From: Capillidium heterosporum
Taxonomy: Eukaryota > Entomophthoromycota > Entomophthoromycetes > Entomophthorales > Capillidiaceae
Assembly (NCBI GenBank): GCA_016630905.1
Contig: WBMQ01000002.1
Location: 1,116,001 to 1,180,000 of the forward strand
Reading direction: 5' to 3'
Length of the DNA: 64,000 bases
Shown piece by piece: positions 24,956 to 38,400 of this stretch. Below the pieces are notes generated by a model. That model did no database searches. It saw only the letters and a list, made by a program, of their open reading frames with translations, and was not told where the DNA came from. Both the position numbers and the translations under genes were made by a program. Each line of letters begins with the position of its first letter. The stretch's first letter is position 1.

Positions 24956-27900
24956 CAGGTTGTTAAAAGTTGGATGTGGAGATAAATGAATATTTTGTAT
25001 TTGTCTAGGTTTATATCACTTTTTGTATTTTGCAATTCGTTTACAATGGGCTCCCCTATGGTGTATTTAAAAGGCTCTATCCATCCAATAACCTTCTAAA
25101 TTAAGTTTGTTAAACTAGAATTTACATCACTCTTATAACTTTATCAGATAAAGTCATGTAGCAACTCAGGTTTTTCGGAAAAGGCTTCTATAAAAAGTCA
25201 GATTTCTGTATATAGCTACATTATATGTTCCTATTGTATAGACCTGAATTACATTTTTTAGGTTTATATAGATTGCGCCGTTTAAATAGAACAAAGGTTA
25301 ATAACGACTTATCAAGATAGGGTGCTCAAATATTACCATTTTTGATGGATCATTTAGATCTGATGGATGTTTTAATACATTTGAAATCTCGTTACCTTGC
25401 ATGCTCATATATAATTAGAAGCCTGTTAAAATCCGGGTAATCGTTTTAAGTCTTCTGAGGATCACTTCAACTATTACCCTTCCTTGGCTGAGTGTATCTG
25501 AGTAGATATTTCTAAGAAAAGTATAGGTATAGATTTTATTCAAGATGAGGTATGTAATCCTACTATTCAAGTAATTGAATGTCTTTATATAGGATTTTTA
25601 CGATTGAAATGGTAGATTGTTTTACTAGGTGAACTTTCATAATTTTTAAGGATCGAAAAAATTAAAGGCAGCTGTAAACTATATAGCATTGCTTAAAGTT
25701 GATGATTTTGTTAATTTTCTCCAACAGAAGTTTTAGATGTTGGACTCTTAGGATCCTTCAAATAGGATCACTGTAATAAATTGTAAACCATACCTTGTAT
25801 TCTATCTGAAAGCGCTTTCGGATAATTGAACAATGCAAATGTATCTATTATTACGTAAGAAAGGTTGCAAAAGCTGGATTGTATTCAAATTAACATTAAG
25901 CTTCTAAGGAATATTACACGCTGAAAGTTGATAAATTTATTCCCTTATTTGGAAAAGATTGGTTTTGGAATTTCGATAATAAAGTTTGATTTAGTTCAAC
26001 TATTTCAAGCCGTCACATTTCATTCGGATTTTTTCGATGGTCAATTTCCATTCAAATAGCTAGTAGTTAATATAATAGTAAGTTGAAACACTCTAGTTTT
26101 TATTTAATATATATGGGGTTGGTGAAAAAATATGAAGACGAATCCTTGGGTTATGGGTGTTAAGTAAATTGCAAAAATTGGCACTATCTCCCTACATATT
26201 AGCTTTTAATATATCTAAAAGAAATATCTTCGGATCACTGATATTTCAAACTACTAATTTTAAGCTTATAATATTTAAGATTATGGCATTAGTAGTTAAA
26301 GACTAAATTAATGTAAAAATATTACACTTATACTATAAACTTGTATGCTACATTTGGTTTAACTTACATTTGCCTTTCAAAACTGAACTTCATATTTATA
26401 ATAAATAGCACAATACAAAATATAATAAATAATAAAGCAGTTCATACTGGTAGTAGTTAATAGTTTATACTCAAAATAAAATATGTTTTTACACCTAAGC
26501 TATAAAAAATTATTACAGGCAGATTCAAAATATTTGAAATCAACACTGTTGCGGTATTTATAATCACAAAATACACTATAGATATAAAAGTGCAGTTATT
26601 AATGTTGAAGTAGTTACCAGCATCATGACAGTTATTTTAAACAGAAATAGACCACAGCACAACCTATTATCGTGAAATTCAAAGTTCCATCTATATTTCA
26701 GATGATTCTTATATGTTTTAAATTATTGAGTCTATTAGATTGAACAGCTAAAATTGAGGCTACTATGGTATCCTGAGGAAAAGTTTTAGATCTACTGCTA
26801 TGTATCTTTAGTAGCATTTATAGCTGGTATATATATATACTTGAGCTTATATTATTGAAGTTTTAAGGATGATAGTAATTTATAAGCTATCGAGTTTAAT
26901 CATACTACTTGTTGAAATAATCTAAATTTTGTTATCATTCTATTAAACAATATTTACGTTGGTTATTTAAACTATCAAAGTTAACTTGGTTAAATAATTT
27001 ATATTATATTTAATTGGCTTTAATATATATTAGGCTACCGAATTTTGAATCGAAGTATACAATTTAGTTCAGATTCTGAAGAACTATATTGATAAAAGCT
27101 TATGTACAGACTATAATTAAGATACCAATATAACCAGTTTATTAAACTTGAAAAGCTCATACAAGTTGCCAATTAGTTTATTTTTCCTCTTTTACCTTAT
27201 ATTTAAGTTCGAAGTTCAAGTATTTGATAACCATTGGCTTTAAAATTCATTGTTCCACTCCCAAACTCAATTAGACAGTGCATTCTATACAGCTAGTCAA
27301 CTGGATCTCATTTGAGTGTTTGTATATAGTATCCATTGAATATCTCATCTTAACCTTCCATCAAAGTGGCTTTTTCACAAGGAATGCTAGTTATTTATCA
27401 CAGAAATCTAACTAAAGTTCATCCATATATATACATTTTGCATTAAAATTTTTATCAGATAAAATTTTAAACCCTGAATATTAGATAATATCAAGGTATA
27501 TCAATATTAACGATAACAGCCTTTATCTGTAATTAATTATTCCTACTGCAACGAATTCTCCAGATTGCTTTTCAAGGTAGGCTTGATTATTCTCGGAGAA
27601 TGAGCTTAGTATTGATGAGTATGGTGGTTTCAACAAAATCAATGCTGTATTCGAGCGGAACTACAAGGTTTTATCTTTACACAATGCACTTCCAATTCAA
27701 GCTAAAGAGAACTGGACTTACCTACCAATCTGCATGACGGTTGGCTAATACGATAATAGGATATCCAAATTACATTCGTTCAAGCATGTGACTACCACAA
27801 AAATCAACACAAGTTTGCAAAAAGTCCAGCTTTGCTTTACATGCATTGGAAGTCGAGTCATAGGCTTGGACGTACTGTCCAAGAATTGATCAGGATCGGG

Positions 27901-28859
27901 TTTGAATAGGATCTCTTTCATCAAATTTGTCTTGAAAAACAATCGAAAAAGTTTTTATAGTAAGCTCAGCTTTCAATAAATTAAACTTTTATTCATTAAT
28001 ATCAAATATTCTTGGCCCATAGTGCATTTAATTTTGCAAACCTCATCCATATTGAAATGTCCACTATTCTCAAATTGTATATGTTAGAGGTATGTTGATC
28101 ACAGATTGCTCTAAAGCTTGGGAAGAAGCTTTTAAAGACAGATAATTTGAACAGGCTTCATAAATATACAAGGTTAGTTTTTCTTATATAATGCTTCTAT
28201 AAGAATATTAGGTTTATTACTCTATAAGAAAGGGATATGGCAAAAACTAACTATATTTGGATATTTCTATTCATTTTATGATGAGCTGGAGGGACTCGGT
28301 CACTATAGTTTTAGCTGAAGATCCTTCACCAGCCAAATTTCAAAGAATTTCAATAATAAACCCAGTTCCAGGTATTTTTCATCCTAGCCGTTATATTAGC
28401 AGCTATAATAGAATTGTTAAGCCTAGCAATATACAAATTTACCGCATCCAAAATTTTGAGATCCATGCCGACAGTATCTATAATCCCTAGCATAGTGGCT
28501 ATATTAATTGGAGTACTTAGTATCCAGTGCGTAGAAAAGTATATCTCATCACTGCTGTACAAGCACTATATGGAATAAAAAATCTGGAATTATTATATAT
28601 CGCAAGTAATATAACTTTTAAACGTGATTTTGTAGGTAAGTAGTAGTTATCGAGAATATTGATCAGACTCGAGATATCTTTACTAGGACTGACATGTGCC
28701 TTAAAGAACCGTTTTACAACCACAGTTCTAATAATTTGCAAAGTTCTTTGAAAACAATTTCGTAAATATTAAAAGCGAGGAATGAAAGAAGTACTGTAGA
28801 GTAGTTAGCTCAGCCTTCCAGAAGATTACATATCACCTTTATCAACAGACATGGTAGGA
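24956..28859. other. Long AT-rich gene-poor stretch
   Basis: No gene is supported. A few short ORFs (27745-27942 minus, 28257-28490 plus, 28350-28562 minus, 28517-28741 minus) look partly protein-like but have no recognisable motif. The right part may contain the 5' portion of the P450 relic that follows. Confidence 0.45.
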
Positions 28860-29497
28860 ATATGGCTGAAGCTATCGACAGAACTGATGAAACCACTAAC
28901 GTCAAACCCATTCTCAAAAACTTGATTTTGCATAGGTTGGGTAAAACTATATCTGGGGTGAATTTCAAAGCTAGTGTCAACCTGGATGACTCGTTGGTGA
29001 GTCTATACGCCCGATCAGTCAAAACCTCAACGTTGCTCATTTACTATATATTCCCTATCCTGGAAGTGTTACCCGTAATTTCAAAATCATAGATTTAGAA
29101 GAGCATTCAACAGTTCCATGACTTATTTCATGGTTTAATGGAGTGTAGGAGGAAGTAGTTGGCTGCATGGAAGAGTGATAATAATCAAGAAGGTAAAATG
29201 GATCCTCTGCTGGTGATAATCGAAACAACTGACACCTTGGATGCGGATGGGAATTCCATCCTAACTATCGAGGAGTTGATCGATAATGCTGTCGCGTTGT
29301 TCGTCTCTGGTTACAAAACTACCTCCAAAACTCTAACATACATAATCTTTCACTTGGTCACCAACCCTGACGTTCAAGATAAAATATGTAAAGAAAATTT
29401 AGCATCTATTGACAGTGGTAAGTCATCTATCAAAAATCAAGTTAGGAATACGACATACCTATCGGTAGGCATCCACAAATCTATGCATATAAACTAA
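28860..29497 (+). pseudogene. Cytochrome P450 relic
   Basis: Two open pieces (about 28862-29092 and 29159-29497) on the plus strand resemble the middle of a P450. The first has a GKTISGVNF segment followed by a Pro-rich helix region; then come QQFHDLFHGLMECRR-type residues across stop codons. The second has the I-helix ALFVSGYKTTSKTLTYII and the NPDVQDKI motif that follows it. The I-helix consensus AGxET appears as SGYKT, so the usual acidic residue is Lys. The K-helix ExxR and the heme-binding cysteine region are missing downstream. This is a broken fragment, not a working enzyme. Confidence 0.7.
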
Positions 29498-31727
29498 AAC
29501 ATACTAAATGTATCTCAACTGATGACCAAACCAATATAACTGAAATATGATAACCAAATTAAAGATCAAAATATACTGTTTATATTACATTTTCATATGT
29601 GCAATCTGAAAAAGTAGTAGGGCCTTAGTATCTTTGACTCTGATCGATTCCTAACTTGAAATGCTGCCACATCCAAAATTTTAATTGTCAGAGCTACCAT
29701 CAAGGGCTGACTCCCTTTCAATGAAGATTCATGGTTATGCATAGGTATGTAGTTTTCACTTTTGGAGCAAACTTTGGCACTTGTAGCTCTACTATAAAAG
29801 TATTGATTTTTTAATTTTCGATAGCCCCCATATAGACAAGGTAGGCAAGAAGCTTAGGGTCATCAACAATTCAGTAGGCTTTTCGAAGCCTAAAAATTTG
29901 GTCATCCATTTTGAAAGATTGTAATATAGAGCTTTTTTAAAATATATAGTGTATATTTTGCAGTTTACTAACGTGGATACTATATATACTTTTACTATTA
30001 AATCATTCAAATGGCTATAGAAACGCTGTGAAATATTGTTTATACAGTTTTTAATTCCACCGCCTTGAGATACTTTTTGCTTACACTTATAACATGAAGT
30101 ACAGCTAAATGAAGCAGATCTAAAAATTGTAGCTATATGATGTTTATATTTTGAATTTTCGATTGTACTGATTGAACTATTAAAAATAACTAGATAAGAG
30201 CTGCATTTTTGATGGTCACTAATTTGCTTTGTATTTGGTAGTAATATGATCCAAATTTCCTGTCCAAAAGCTTGAATTTAAATTTATAGTAATTAGTCAT
30301 ATAAAGCGGATTTGTGTAGTGATGAAGCTAAATTGCTACAGTTCAATTCAAATTTAGGAATGAAGGTAGGATTCCATAGTTGACCCTCAAAAAATACAAC
30401 CTATTTGTCGACAGGTGGGGTACCCTTTATTAGATTTGTAGTAGGATGAAGGGTAGAAAATCAGTCTTGCAAAATTTTACTGTTTTTGCATATCAAGTGA
30501 ACCCTTCCAACTTCCCATTGATTAAATTTTACTTTGGGTTATCTCGGTATCTCTACTGAGTAAATGAAAAACTAATGAGCGCTTCATATATACTTAATAT
30601 TTAATTTAGTCCCTGATGTGAATTTTCTTAGCAGTAGCGTATAGGGGGGCTATTCTAGAACTACTTCAATTAAATATGCAAAGCCAAATTAACGGGGAGG
30701 AGATTGGAGTTGAGAAAGTAGGAAGTTAGGGGTTGATGACATCGGTTTATTTAAGCGAAGCTCACGGTCAGTACTTCCTTTGTACTTTAGGTAATGGTTT
30801 GCCTTTATCATGTTTAGTATATCTGTACTTTGTACTTGATAAATTTAGTTTATCCTTACAGTATAAACTTTGTCAAAATCTATTGCATTCTGCCTACTAA
30901 ACTTTTAGTAAAGGAGTATACATATAAAACTTGCATCCTCAGAAAGTATACTCTATTCTACCTAGATGATAGCCTTATTTTGCTATGTCCGTTCAAATTA
31001 TTATACCACTAGTTTAGGCTAACATGCTTGTAACTAGTAACCAACCCTTGTCCACAAAGTGCTATATTCGATTGTTCGACCGAGATTTTAGTTGAAAATT
31101 AATCATACTTCCAGCCTTTGTATGCGCTTGAAACATTTTTACATGCCAGTGCCTTCACAAATGACAGATTTATAACAGAGTTGGTAATTCAGCCTGCACT
31201 TTTAAAAAATTGAATGAAAACCATAATGTTCGTCAACTTCATATTATTCGCTTTTAGACACTTTTATTTATACAATCATATAGTTAGATACCTATGTATA
31301 TCTACTATTTTATAGGAATCTGGACTCTGTCTTTATGTACGATGCAAATTGTCAACTAATCCAAAGTCTAAGGATCAACTACCTTTTCCGGTTAACAAAG
31401 ATAAAAATATCTCAGAACTGAAGCAAAATTGACTCTTAGACTTAATTAATTTTTTACTGTTTACATTTTTTCCTTTATACGATATAATATGTCTTAGAAT
31501 ATATATGAAAACTGAAGTATCCCTTAATATAGATTTAACGCTTTCGAACTCTGCTTAGGAGCAGTTTCATTAGGCCGTAGTCCAGCTACGATCATATATA
31601 AAGACACAAGCATACGCCCAAAAAAGCAGCTATCTCATCAAAACTTTAATTACCTAATCACCAAAAAGCTATACAGCGTTTTGGTATCCAATCCACCTCC
31701 ATATTTAATTAATCCAAGTTCATAGTT
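29498..31727. other. AT-rich spacer upstream of tyrosinase
   Basis: No gene seen. The last 150 bases hold the tyrosinase promoter. Confidence 0.5.
31593..31603 (+). promoter_or_regulatory. Probable TATA box of the tyrosinase gene
   Basis: CATATATAAAG lies about 125 bp upstream of the ATG at 31728. Similar elements stand before the carbonic anhydrase, 8-Cys and hydrolase B genes. Assigned by sequence likeness and position only. Confidence 0.5.
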
Positions 31728-33484
31728 ATGAAGTTTTTAAGCTCTATCCTATTGGTTGCCTTGCTCGGCATCACCGAACTAAATGCTCAATGCAGTCGAA
31801 CCTACGTACGTAAGGAAATCCGTCAGCTGTCGAGTGGCGAAATAAGTGCTTTCTTCAATGCCTGTAAAGAAGTTGCATTCGGGTACTGCTCCTACCAAAT
31901 ACGACCAGTTTGTAGGTACCCATCTCCAATACACCCCTGAAGCGCACGGTACCCCAGCCTTCCTAACCTGGCACCGATACTACCTGCGACAGTTTGAAAT
32001 CGCCTTACAGGCCATCGACCCTAGCGTAAGCTTACCCTACTGGAACTGGGCCTATGACTCGCAGGCTCCCGAGCTGAGTGGTGTTTTCACCAGTTCCTAC
32101 TTTGGTAACGGGGGTAGTGGCGGTTGTCTGAAGGATGGACAGTTTGCCAACTGGTCCTGCTACTACGACGAGAACAACAGTGCCAACCCACATTGCCTAC
32201 AACGTAGGTTTAATAGTGCCCCCAGGATTGGTGCCTTCTACAGCCCAGAAGCTTTACAGCAAATCATCTCTGGATCCAATAGCTACGACCAGTTCCATCA
32301 GCAGTTGGAGTATGCCCCTCACGCTGCCGTACACAATGGTATAGGTGGAGATATGTCTACCATGGCCAGTCCTAACGATCCCATCTTCTGGCTACACCAT
32401 GCCTTTATCGACAAGTTGTACTCGGACTGGCAGAACTTCAACCCCAGGAATGTCAACGACTACGGAGGTACCAACCCCAACGGTGCTAAAGCTACCTTGA
32501 ACGACATGCTGAATCCCTTCAATGTACGAGTCAGTGCAGCTATAAGTGCTAGTAGGTTGTGTTACACCTACTCTTCCGACGGTATTGACGTAACCAAACC
32601 TCCACCGGTTACTAACACGACTACTCCAACTCCAACCCCTCCAACTCCAACTCCTACCCCTACTCCATCGTCCAGTCGTAGCCGTAGCAGCACGCGAAGC
32701 TCCAGCAGTTCAAGCTCATCGGGTAGATCTCGATCGAGCTCCAACTCCAATAGCCGTACCCGTAGCACTTCGACTTCCGATGACGACGACAATTCTACTT
32801 CTACTTACACTTCCACCTCCACTACCAATTCGGTACCTAGTGGAAGCTATACCACTAAAGTCAGTATTAACATCACCATCGGAAACAACGTCGTTGTTAA
32901 TCCTGATACCCCGGTTGTAGCTCCTAATAGTGATGATCGTTACGATGACTCCAAGATCCGACTCCCCTATCCTATTCCCGACTACTGGACCAAGATGAAC
33001 AAACTTTCAGTTACTATCATGAAGCAGCAGGAGATTAAATTGGGCAAAGTTATCACTACCTACAACAAATTACCCAACTACCGTTCCCCCGTATGTTTGA
33101 GTAACCGTCCTGATCTAGCTTCCCACCTCAATATAAAGATTCGCAAGGGCAAAAATCCAGTTTTGAAACCTCTACCTGGTGCTCATCCCAATTATAAGCC
33201 AGATAACAGTAGCAACAATAGCGGTAACAACAATGATAACAATAACAACAGGCGGCGGCAATAACGATGATAATGACAATGGTAACTACTACAGTAGTAT
33301 CGATAGTGGTAACGACAATAACGGTGGATATCCCAGTAAACCTACCAAAGTGACTGATGGGTACTACCCTACTAAGCCTAGTAAGTATACTAGTGTTCAA
33401 GTTGGAGGTGACAATGGAAGATATCCAGTTATCAGTACTTCGAAGTGTGCCTACAAACCTACCAAACCTGTCCACCACTACTAA
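31728..33484 (+). CDS. Secreted tyrosinase (type-3 copper oxidase), two +1 breaks
   Basis: The ATG at 31728 gives a clean signal peptide (MKFLSSILLVALLGITELNA). The catalytic domain has the CuA histidines (LHS, PEAHGT, TWHRYY) and the CuB set (HAAVHN and FWLHHAFID), so both copper sites are complete. The enzyme would oxidise phenols to quinones outside the cell, for melanin or cuticle interactions. After it comes a linker of Pro-Thr repeats, a Ser/Arg-rich run, an Asp patch and an Asn/Gly/Tyr-rich tail. The frame changes twice by one surplus base: near 31863, between the signal-proximal part and the first CuA histidine, and near 33250 in the Asn-rich tail. With both skipped the protein is 584 aa. 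The second site could instead be the true stop (33264). Confidence 0.88.
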
Positions 33485-34339
33485 TGGAGTTTTAGGTTCT
33501 AATTAATAAATTATGTTTCTAAGTTTTTCATTCAATGTATTTTTTGTGTATTTTTAGGTATAGTTTAAAAATTTTAAGGAAACTATAGGTTGCTAATATA
33601 GATATTGTCATTGAAGGTTTGATTGTTCATGTAGGTTGAAGGGAGATAAGGAGGTCATCAAGTGTTATGGGAGTATGGATTTTGGATGTAAATTGGATAT
33701 ATCGCAAGCTGTTATATATTATATTGTCCAATTTAATAGGAATTTTAAAATAATAGATTTATAGCTGAATACGATAAGTAAATCCGATTAGGATAGAAGT
33801 GGATTCTATCGTACAGTTATTAAGTTTTGCATTGATTTAAACTTTGAATTTGCTCGAAATATCCTAGAACTTTACCAAGAAAATTTGCCTTTTATTTGAT
33901 GCCCTGTATAGCTTTTGAAGGGAGGAGCTGTTTTGCTAAGCTTTTTCAACCTATTATTTTTCTAGAGCACATAATGTGATATGATATTTTGAATACTTAC
34001 CGGCAATCCCTTAGAATGGTAACTAAATACTACAAACTTCAAGTGTTGTAGCTTCATAGAATTATATATTTCCTATTCACCTTCTATTTTTTAGCTTTTA
34101 CCATTCTTTAAGATTAATACAAACCATGAATATATTAACGAACATGCTCTTTAAAATCACATGTATTATATATTACTATATATACTGTATTGAATTAAAA
34201 AAGTCTCTTTTACAGAAATAGGAGGTTTGTGGATGGCTATTTTTGCTGAAATGTAGGTGAAACACCTGTCTTTTATATGACCGACGCTCTAAAGAACCCC
34301 TACTTCCACAAATACCTATACTACCAACACTATATGTTT
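33485..34339. other. Spacer after tyrosinase
   Basis: AT-rich, no gene seen. Confidence 0.5.
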
Positions 34340-35110
34340 TACAGATTTAGAGGATGTGTACGTGGACGAGGCACAACTAGTAGCAAACTACACTTTTACA
34401 ATGGAGTCGGAATTTAGAGGAACACTCGGGGATAGGATAAGTCGAAAAGGAATGTAGTAAAAATGGTAGCAAAAGTTCAACCTAAAAAGGTCAGGGAGAA
34501 GGCAGACTGCAACCTATTTCGATTCTCTTATAACGCTTACCCTGAATGGAATCATTGACTCCAATGGAAACTTCAATATTTATCCTCAAAATACGATTAT
34601 CTATAGTGGGTTTTACTCATTGACAAGCAACAAAGAGTACTTGATAAAGTCGAACCAAGAGTATCCGTACCTGATTGAAACTTATGGCTACCTGATAATA
34701 TATAGCTACAAGCACGATTCGTTCACTTTCAAGGGATCAGAAGGTTCTCATCGTTCTGACTATTTGACAGTGGTATATCAAGATAAGCTCTACATATTTG
34801 ATGGATAAAATAGCAATTTAGGTATATTGGCTGGTTTAAATCAGATACGCTATTGCGATATACTATTCGAGAAATGAAAAGCTTGAACACTAGTGAGGAT
34901 ATCTTAAACTCGTTACTAAAGGCAAGAATGTTGCATGATAACCATATGTTTTATTTTTACTTCAGAGGATGTAACTACACCAACAATCATTCAACCCACC
35001 AAAAGTATATCTACCGCCTCAGTTTAAATAGTCTTAGGGCGAGATAGGATTTACCCCTAAGCGATTTAAGGTTGCTTTATTCAACCACTAATGAGGTTTA
35101 TAGCTTTTAC
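34340..35110 (+). pseudogene. Kelch-like relic
   Basis: A chain of open pieces on the plus strand is interrupted by stops (for example after 34455, at 34806 and after 34880). The best piece, about 34530-34808, reads a beta-rich sequence ending in VVYQDKLYIFDG, close to the kelch-blade ending LYxxGG. It resembles the type of the intact kelch membrane protein at 44245, but I cannot show direct homology by eye. Read as a decayed gene. Confidence 0.4.
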
Positions 35111-35839
35111 TATATCACTTAACCAACATATCAGAATTGGTAGGATATCAATTCAATTACCCTATGGATTGACAAAAAGGATGTAGTATTATAACGTCGA
35201 TTGGACTTTTGAAAATACTCATCAAAGTTTTTTAATATACAAAACATATCTTTTACTTGAGATACTATCAATAGTACTGTTTATTGATTTCACTACCTCT
35301 AGAGTCATGCTGTACTTTAGCAACAGGTTTACTGATATAAAGACTATATAGGGCATTTTCCCCTCGATCTTCCTAGCAATCAGCTACTATAGGCCAACCC
35401 TACAATCGATATCTCAAATTCCTTTAACTTTGAATATGGATCTGAAGTCTGCTATTAGAAAACCAAATTAAAAAGGTATATATTTATGTTATCTTAAAGC
35501 CACTAATTGGTAGAAAGTATAATCTAGCTTTGCATCTTTAAAAATATAATTTATCTTTAATACAGCTATGCATGAAAAATAATAAGCATGTATTTTACTA
35601 TCTTATAAACGAATTTGATGTCGCTTATCAACTATATTATCAAATAGTTCAATAGTACAGATGCTGAGCTACAGTCACCACTACCATTGTAATCTAATGT
35701 TTCATGACAACTTTTCGCTTGAACCCCGGCTTTCTATTCTATAAATGACGTCATAAATTCAATTACAAAGATAGAAGCGAAGATTGGAGATAAAGCTTGA
35801 CCAAGCTGCTCATCCCAATCAGGTTTAGAAAATTTTCAG
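35111..35839. other. Spacer upstream of RTC5
   Basis: AT-rich, no gene seen. Confidence 0.5.
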
Positions 35840-37174
35840 ATGGGAACTTCGTCAAGCAAAGTCAACAATCAAGACAAGGTGCAACAACTACCTCAAGAGT
35901 ACCGGTACCAACTCGAGCTTCAACTTCAACACTTGAAAGATGGAAAATTCGTCAAGTTTGTAGAGAAAGGTAGTTCCCAACTTTTAAACGATACTTTAAT
36001 AGAAAGGTTGCAAGTTACCGATCAAGTCAATTATATCGACACGATAGTTTTGTTACATAGGGACCCTAACCAGCTCTTTTTAAAGCTGTTGGAAGGGTAT
36101 ACCTCGCTATTTAGTTTAGTTAAAGACATTGTAAAGATTTATTTAACTAGTTTAGAAAAATTTTACCAGGTAGAAAGTAACGAAGCTAGCTTAGATAGAG
36201 TTTGTTTATACATTTTGAAGGAAGGGGTTAAAGGCAATGAGCTAGATTATTCCCAATACCAGTCCAACTTGGAAGCCTTTATTGACGTAGTCAAAACTCA
36301 GACTAAGGACGCATCATTTGATAGATTCTACTTAAAGACCCCCAAGTTTAACAAGATTTTTATTTCGACTTTCGAGCTCCTCTTACTAAATATCGAGCCT
36401 TCTACCGATAATCTACCCAAAATGGTAAACGGAAAGCTAGATGTAGATACTTTATTCCTCCTAGTTGAAAATTTATCCAGTGACTGTCCTCAAGGAATGG
36501 AGACTGTTGTACGATTCAGAAAAGGACGGTAAGAGTTGGAACAAGTTTTTAAGTTCTGTTAAAAGTGTCAACTCCACCTTCACTTTGATCTACGAGAAGG
36601 ATACTTCCAACATCTTTGGCAACTTTTCCTATCTGCGGTGGAAGCTGTTCCCCAAATTCTATGGTGACGGTAAGGCGTTCCTGTTTTCAATTTGTCCGAC
36701 GTTGGACGTCTACTTTAGGAGTGGCTACAATGAGAACTACCAATATTTGAATGCTAGCGCGCAGACTTTACCCAACGGTACTATTTAAGCTGCTTTGATA
36801 TTGACATTTATACTTTATAATGCTAGGATTGGGGACTCGGTGGGCAACACGACTACTACGGATTATTTTTGGAGCAGGATTTCGAACATGGCCAATCTAT
36901 GGCCAACCCCTTATGTTCGACCTACAACTCCCCCCAGCTGAGTTCAGAGCCTCAATTCAAGATTGGAAGAGCACAAGGTAATATATTTATTAGAAACACA
37001 TTTTAAATGATGGTTTTATTTTTTTAAGTTTGGTGTGTAAGAGAGTTGGAAGAGGAAGATGAAAGTGGAAACCAGAAGTCGATATTGGATACTAACCCCG
37101 ATGCGGCTGCTATATTGGAGATGTCCAATCACAAGATGTATTCAAAGGAAGTAAGGGAGCCCAACTTGGACTAG
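35840..37174 (+). CDS. RTC5: Rtc5-like TLDc-domain protein, two +1 breaks
   Basis: Three exons (35840-36777, 36827-36977, 37029-37174). The start MGTSSSKV fits an N-myristoylation signal (Gly2, Ser6). An N-terminal helical region of about 200 aa precedes the TLDc domain, whose landmarks are EWRLLYDSEKDGKSW, the GLGLGGQHDYYGLFL core and FKIGRAQVWCV. TLDc proteins of this group (Oxr1, Rtc5) are known to bind and regulate the V-ATPase; Rtc5 is vacuolar. Two single surplus bases break the frame: between 36485 and 36500 just before the TLDc landmark, and in the GGGG run at 36831-36834 inside GLGLGGQHD. With both skipped the protein is 410 aa and splice phases close. Confidence 0.87.
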
Positions 37175-37236
37175 GTTAGGTGGAGGCTACTTTTGCAATC
37201 CAGTCGAGATAGTAAGCTATCAACTATAATCCATTG

Positions 37237-38400
37237 TTAGAACATTTGCATCATTTCAATAAAGCTTACTTCATCTTTTTCTACATCATTGTGGACTTTT
37301 TTAATTTCAAAAGCTAAATTAGTATCTTTAAAGGATAAATATTTACGTTCATGGAACCCGCCCTTAAAGCTTTTGAAGGTGAAGTTGGGGACGACCTTTT
37401 CGGTTTCCAATCTGTCAACCAAAGTTAAAGCAGCATTGTAGTCGGTCACCTCGTCTTTATCTCCATGCACTATCAACAGGTTGTCCACCTTTATATCTTT
37501 GTAACGGGAGTCAAGTAAAGCTTGGCCTTCTACAAATATGTCGGAAACTATTCCAAAAAGAATAAATTAATTGATTTTGATAAAAAATTACGCTCTTTTA
37601 TACTTGCGGATGTTAAATTGAGCTTATCCTCCTTGTGAATGAGAACTTGTTCTGGGTCATTGGTCAACTTTTCGCTATCTATAGATAGTACTATGAATAA
37701 ATTGACATAAATAAATGCCTCACCTAGGTTTAAGTTGTAAGGGATGGTTGGGAGGTAGTAGGAGATGAATTTTAAAATTCCAACAATTATAAAGTTGGGG
37801 GCCGTCCGCTCATGGACTTTCAGGCAGGTTGCTAATTTATGATTAAAAATATATATAAAAGGCTGTTTACATGAGGCTATCAACGCTTTAACTTTGTTGG
37901 AATTTGTACCGATGGCCATATAGCTTAGAGCGCCGGCTCCACCCTATTTCAAAATAAAAACAAATAAATATACGCATAATACAAAATAGGTACCCAACTA
38001 TGACCCATAAGTACTAGAGGAACATTCTCATTATACACTTTATCTATAAGTGTGTCGCAGTCTTTAATTAACCTTTGAAAACCTTTTCCATATCCAAAAT
38101 TGCCGTTCTTCAGTCCAGTTTCCCCATGGCCCGTTTGATCAAAACTATGAACGGCTATGCTTGCTTGAGTAAACTTATCGAACATGTAATTATAGCGGTT
38201 TATATGCTCTCCAAAACCGTGTATAAATACTAAGATTACTTTGGGAGTGCCTGAGGGCTATAGAATGTAAAAAATCGAAAGGGTTAGGGAGGTTAATTTG
38301 GCTGTAGATGAGAAAAGAAAGTATAATTTACCAACCAAGACTTTGTGTAGATTTGGTCCCCTTCGTCGTTGGTAAAATAATCTTTTGATGACTCGGTCAT
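37237..38400 (-). CDS. Alpha/beta hydrolase, monoacylglycerol-lipase-like (copy A)
   Basis: Six exons on the minus strand (38400-38332, 38257-37994, 37943-37871, 37831-37724, 37690-37592, 37547-37237) give 307 aa. Lid-free serine hydrolase fold: IHGFGEH oxyanion motif, SFDQTGHGETG, nucleophile elbow GHSWGG (split by intron 2 after the Trp), acid LIVHGDKDEVTD, and catalytic His in GGFHER. This order matches the monoglyceride lipase/Yju3 group that frees glycerol and fatty acid from monoacylglycerols. The elbow residue after Ser is Trp instead of the usual Met. The first three exon lengths (69, 264, 73) equal those of hydrolase B at 51045, so the two are paralogues. Intact. Confidence 0.9.

Noticed and set aside
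28810-29040. Minus-strand ORF over the P450 relic
   Set aside because: It is antisense to plus-strand sequence with P450-like residues.
31863-31940. Placing the tyrosinase shift at the TGA ending the first frame
   Set aside because: The CuA-region sequence with LHSG and YDQF lies in the second frame well before that stop.
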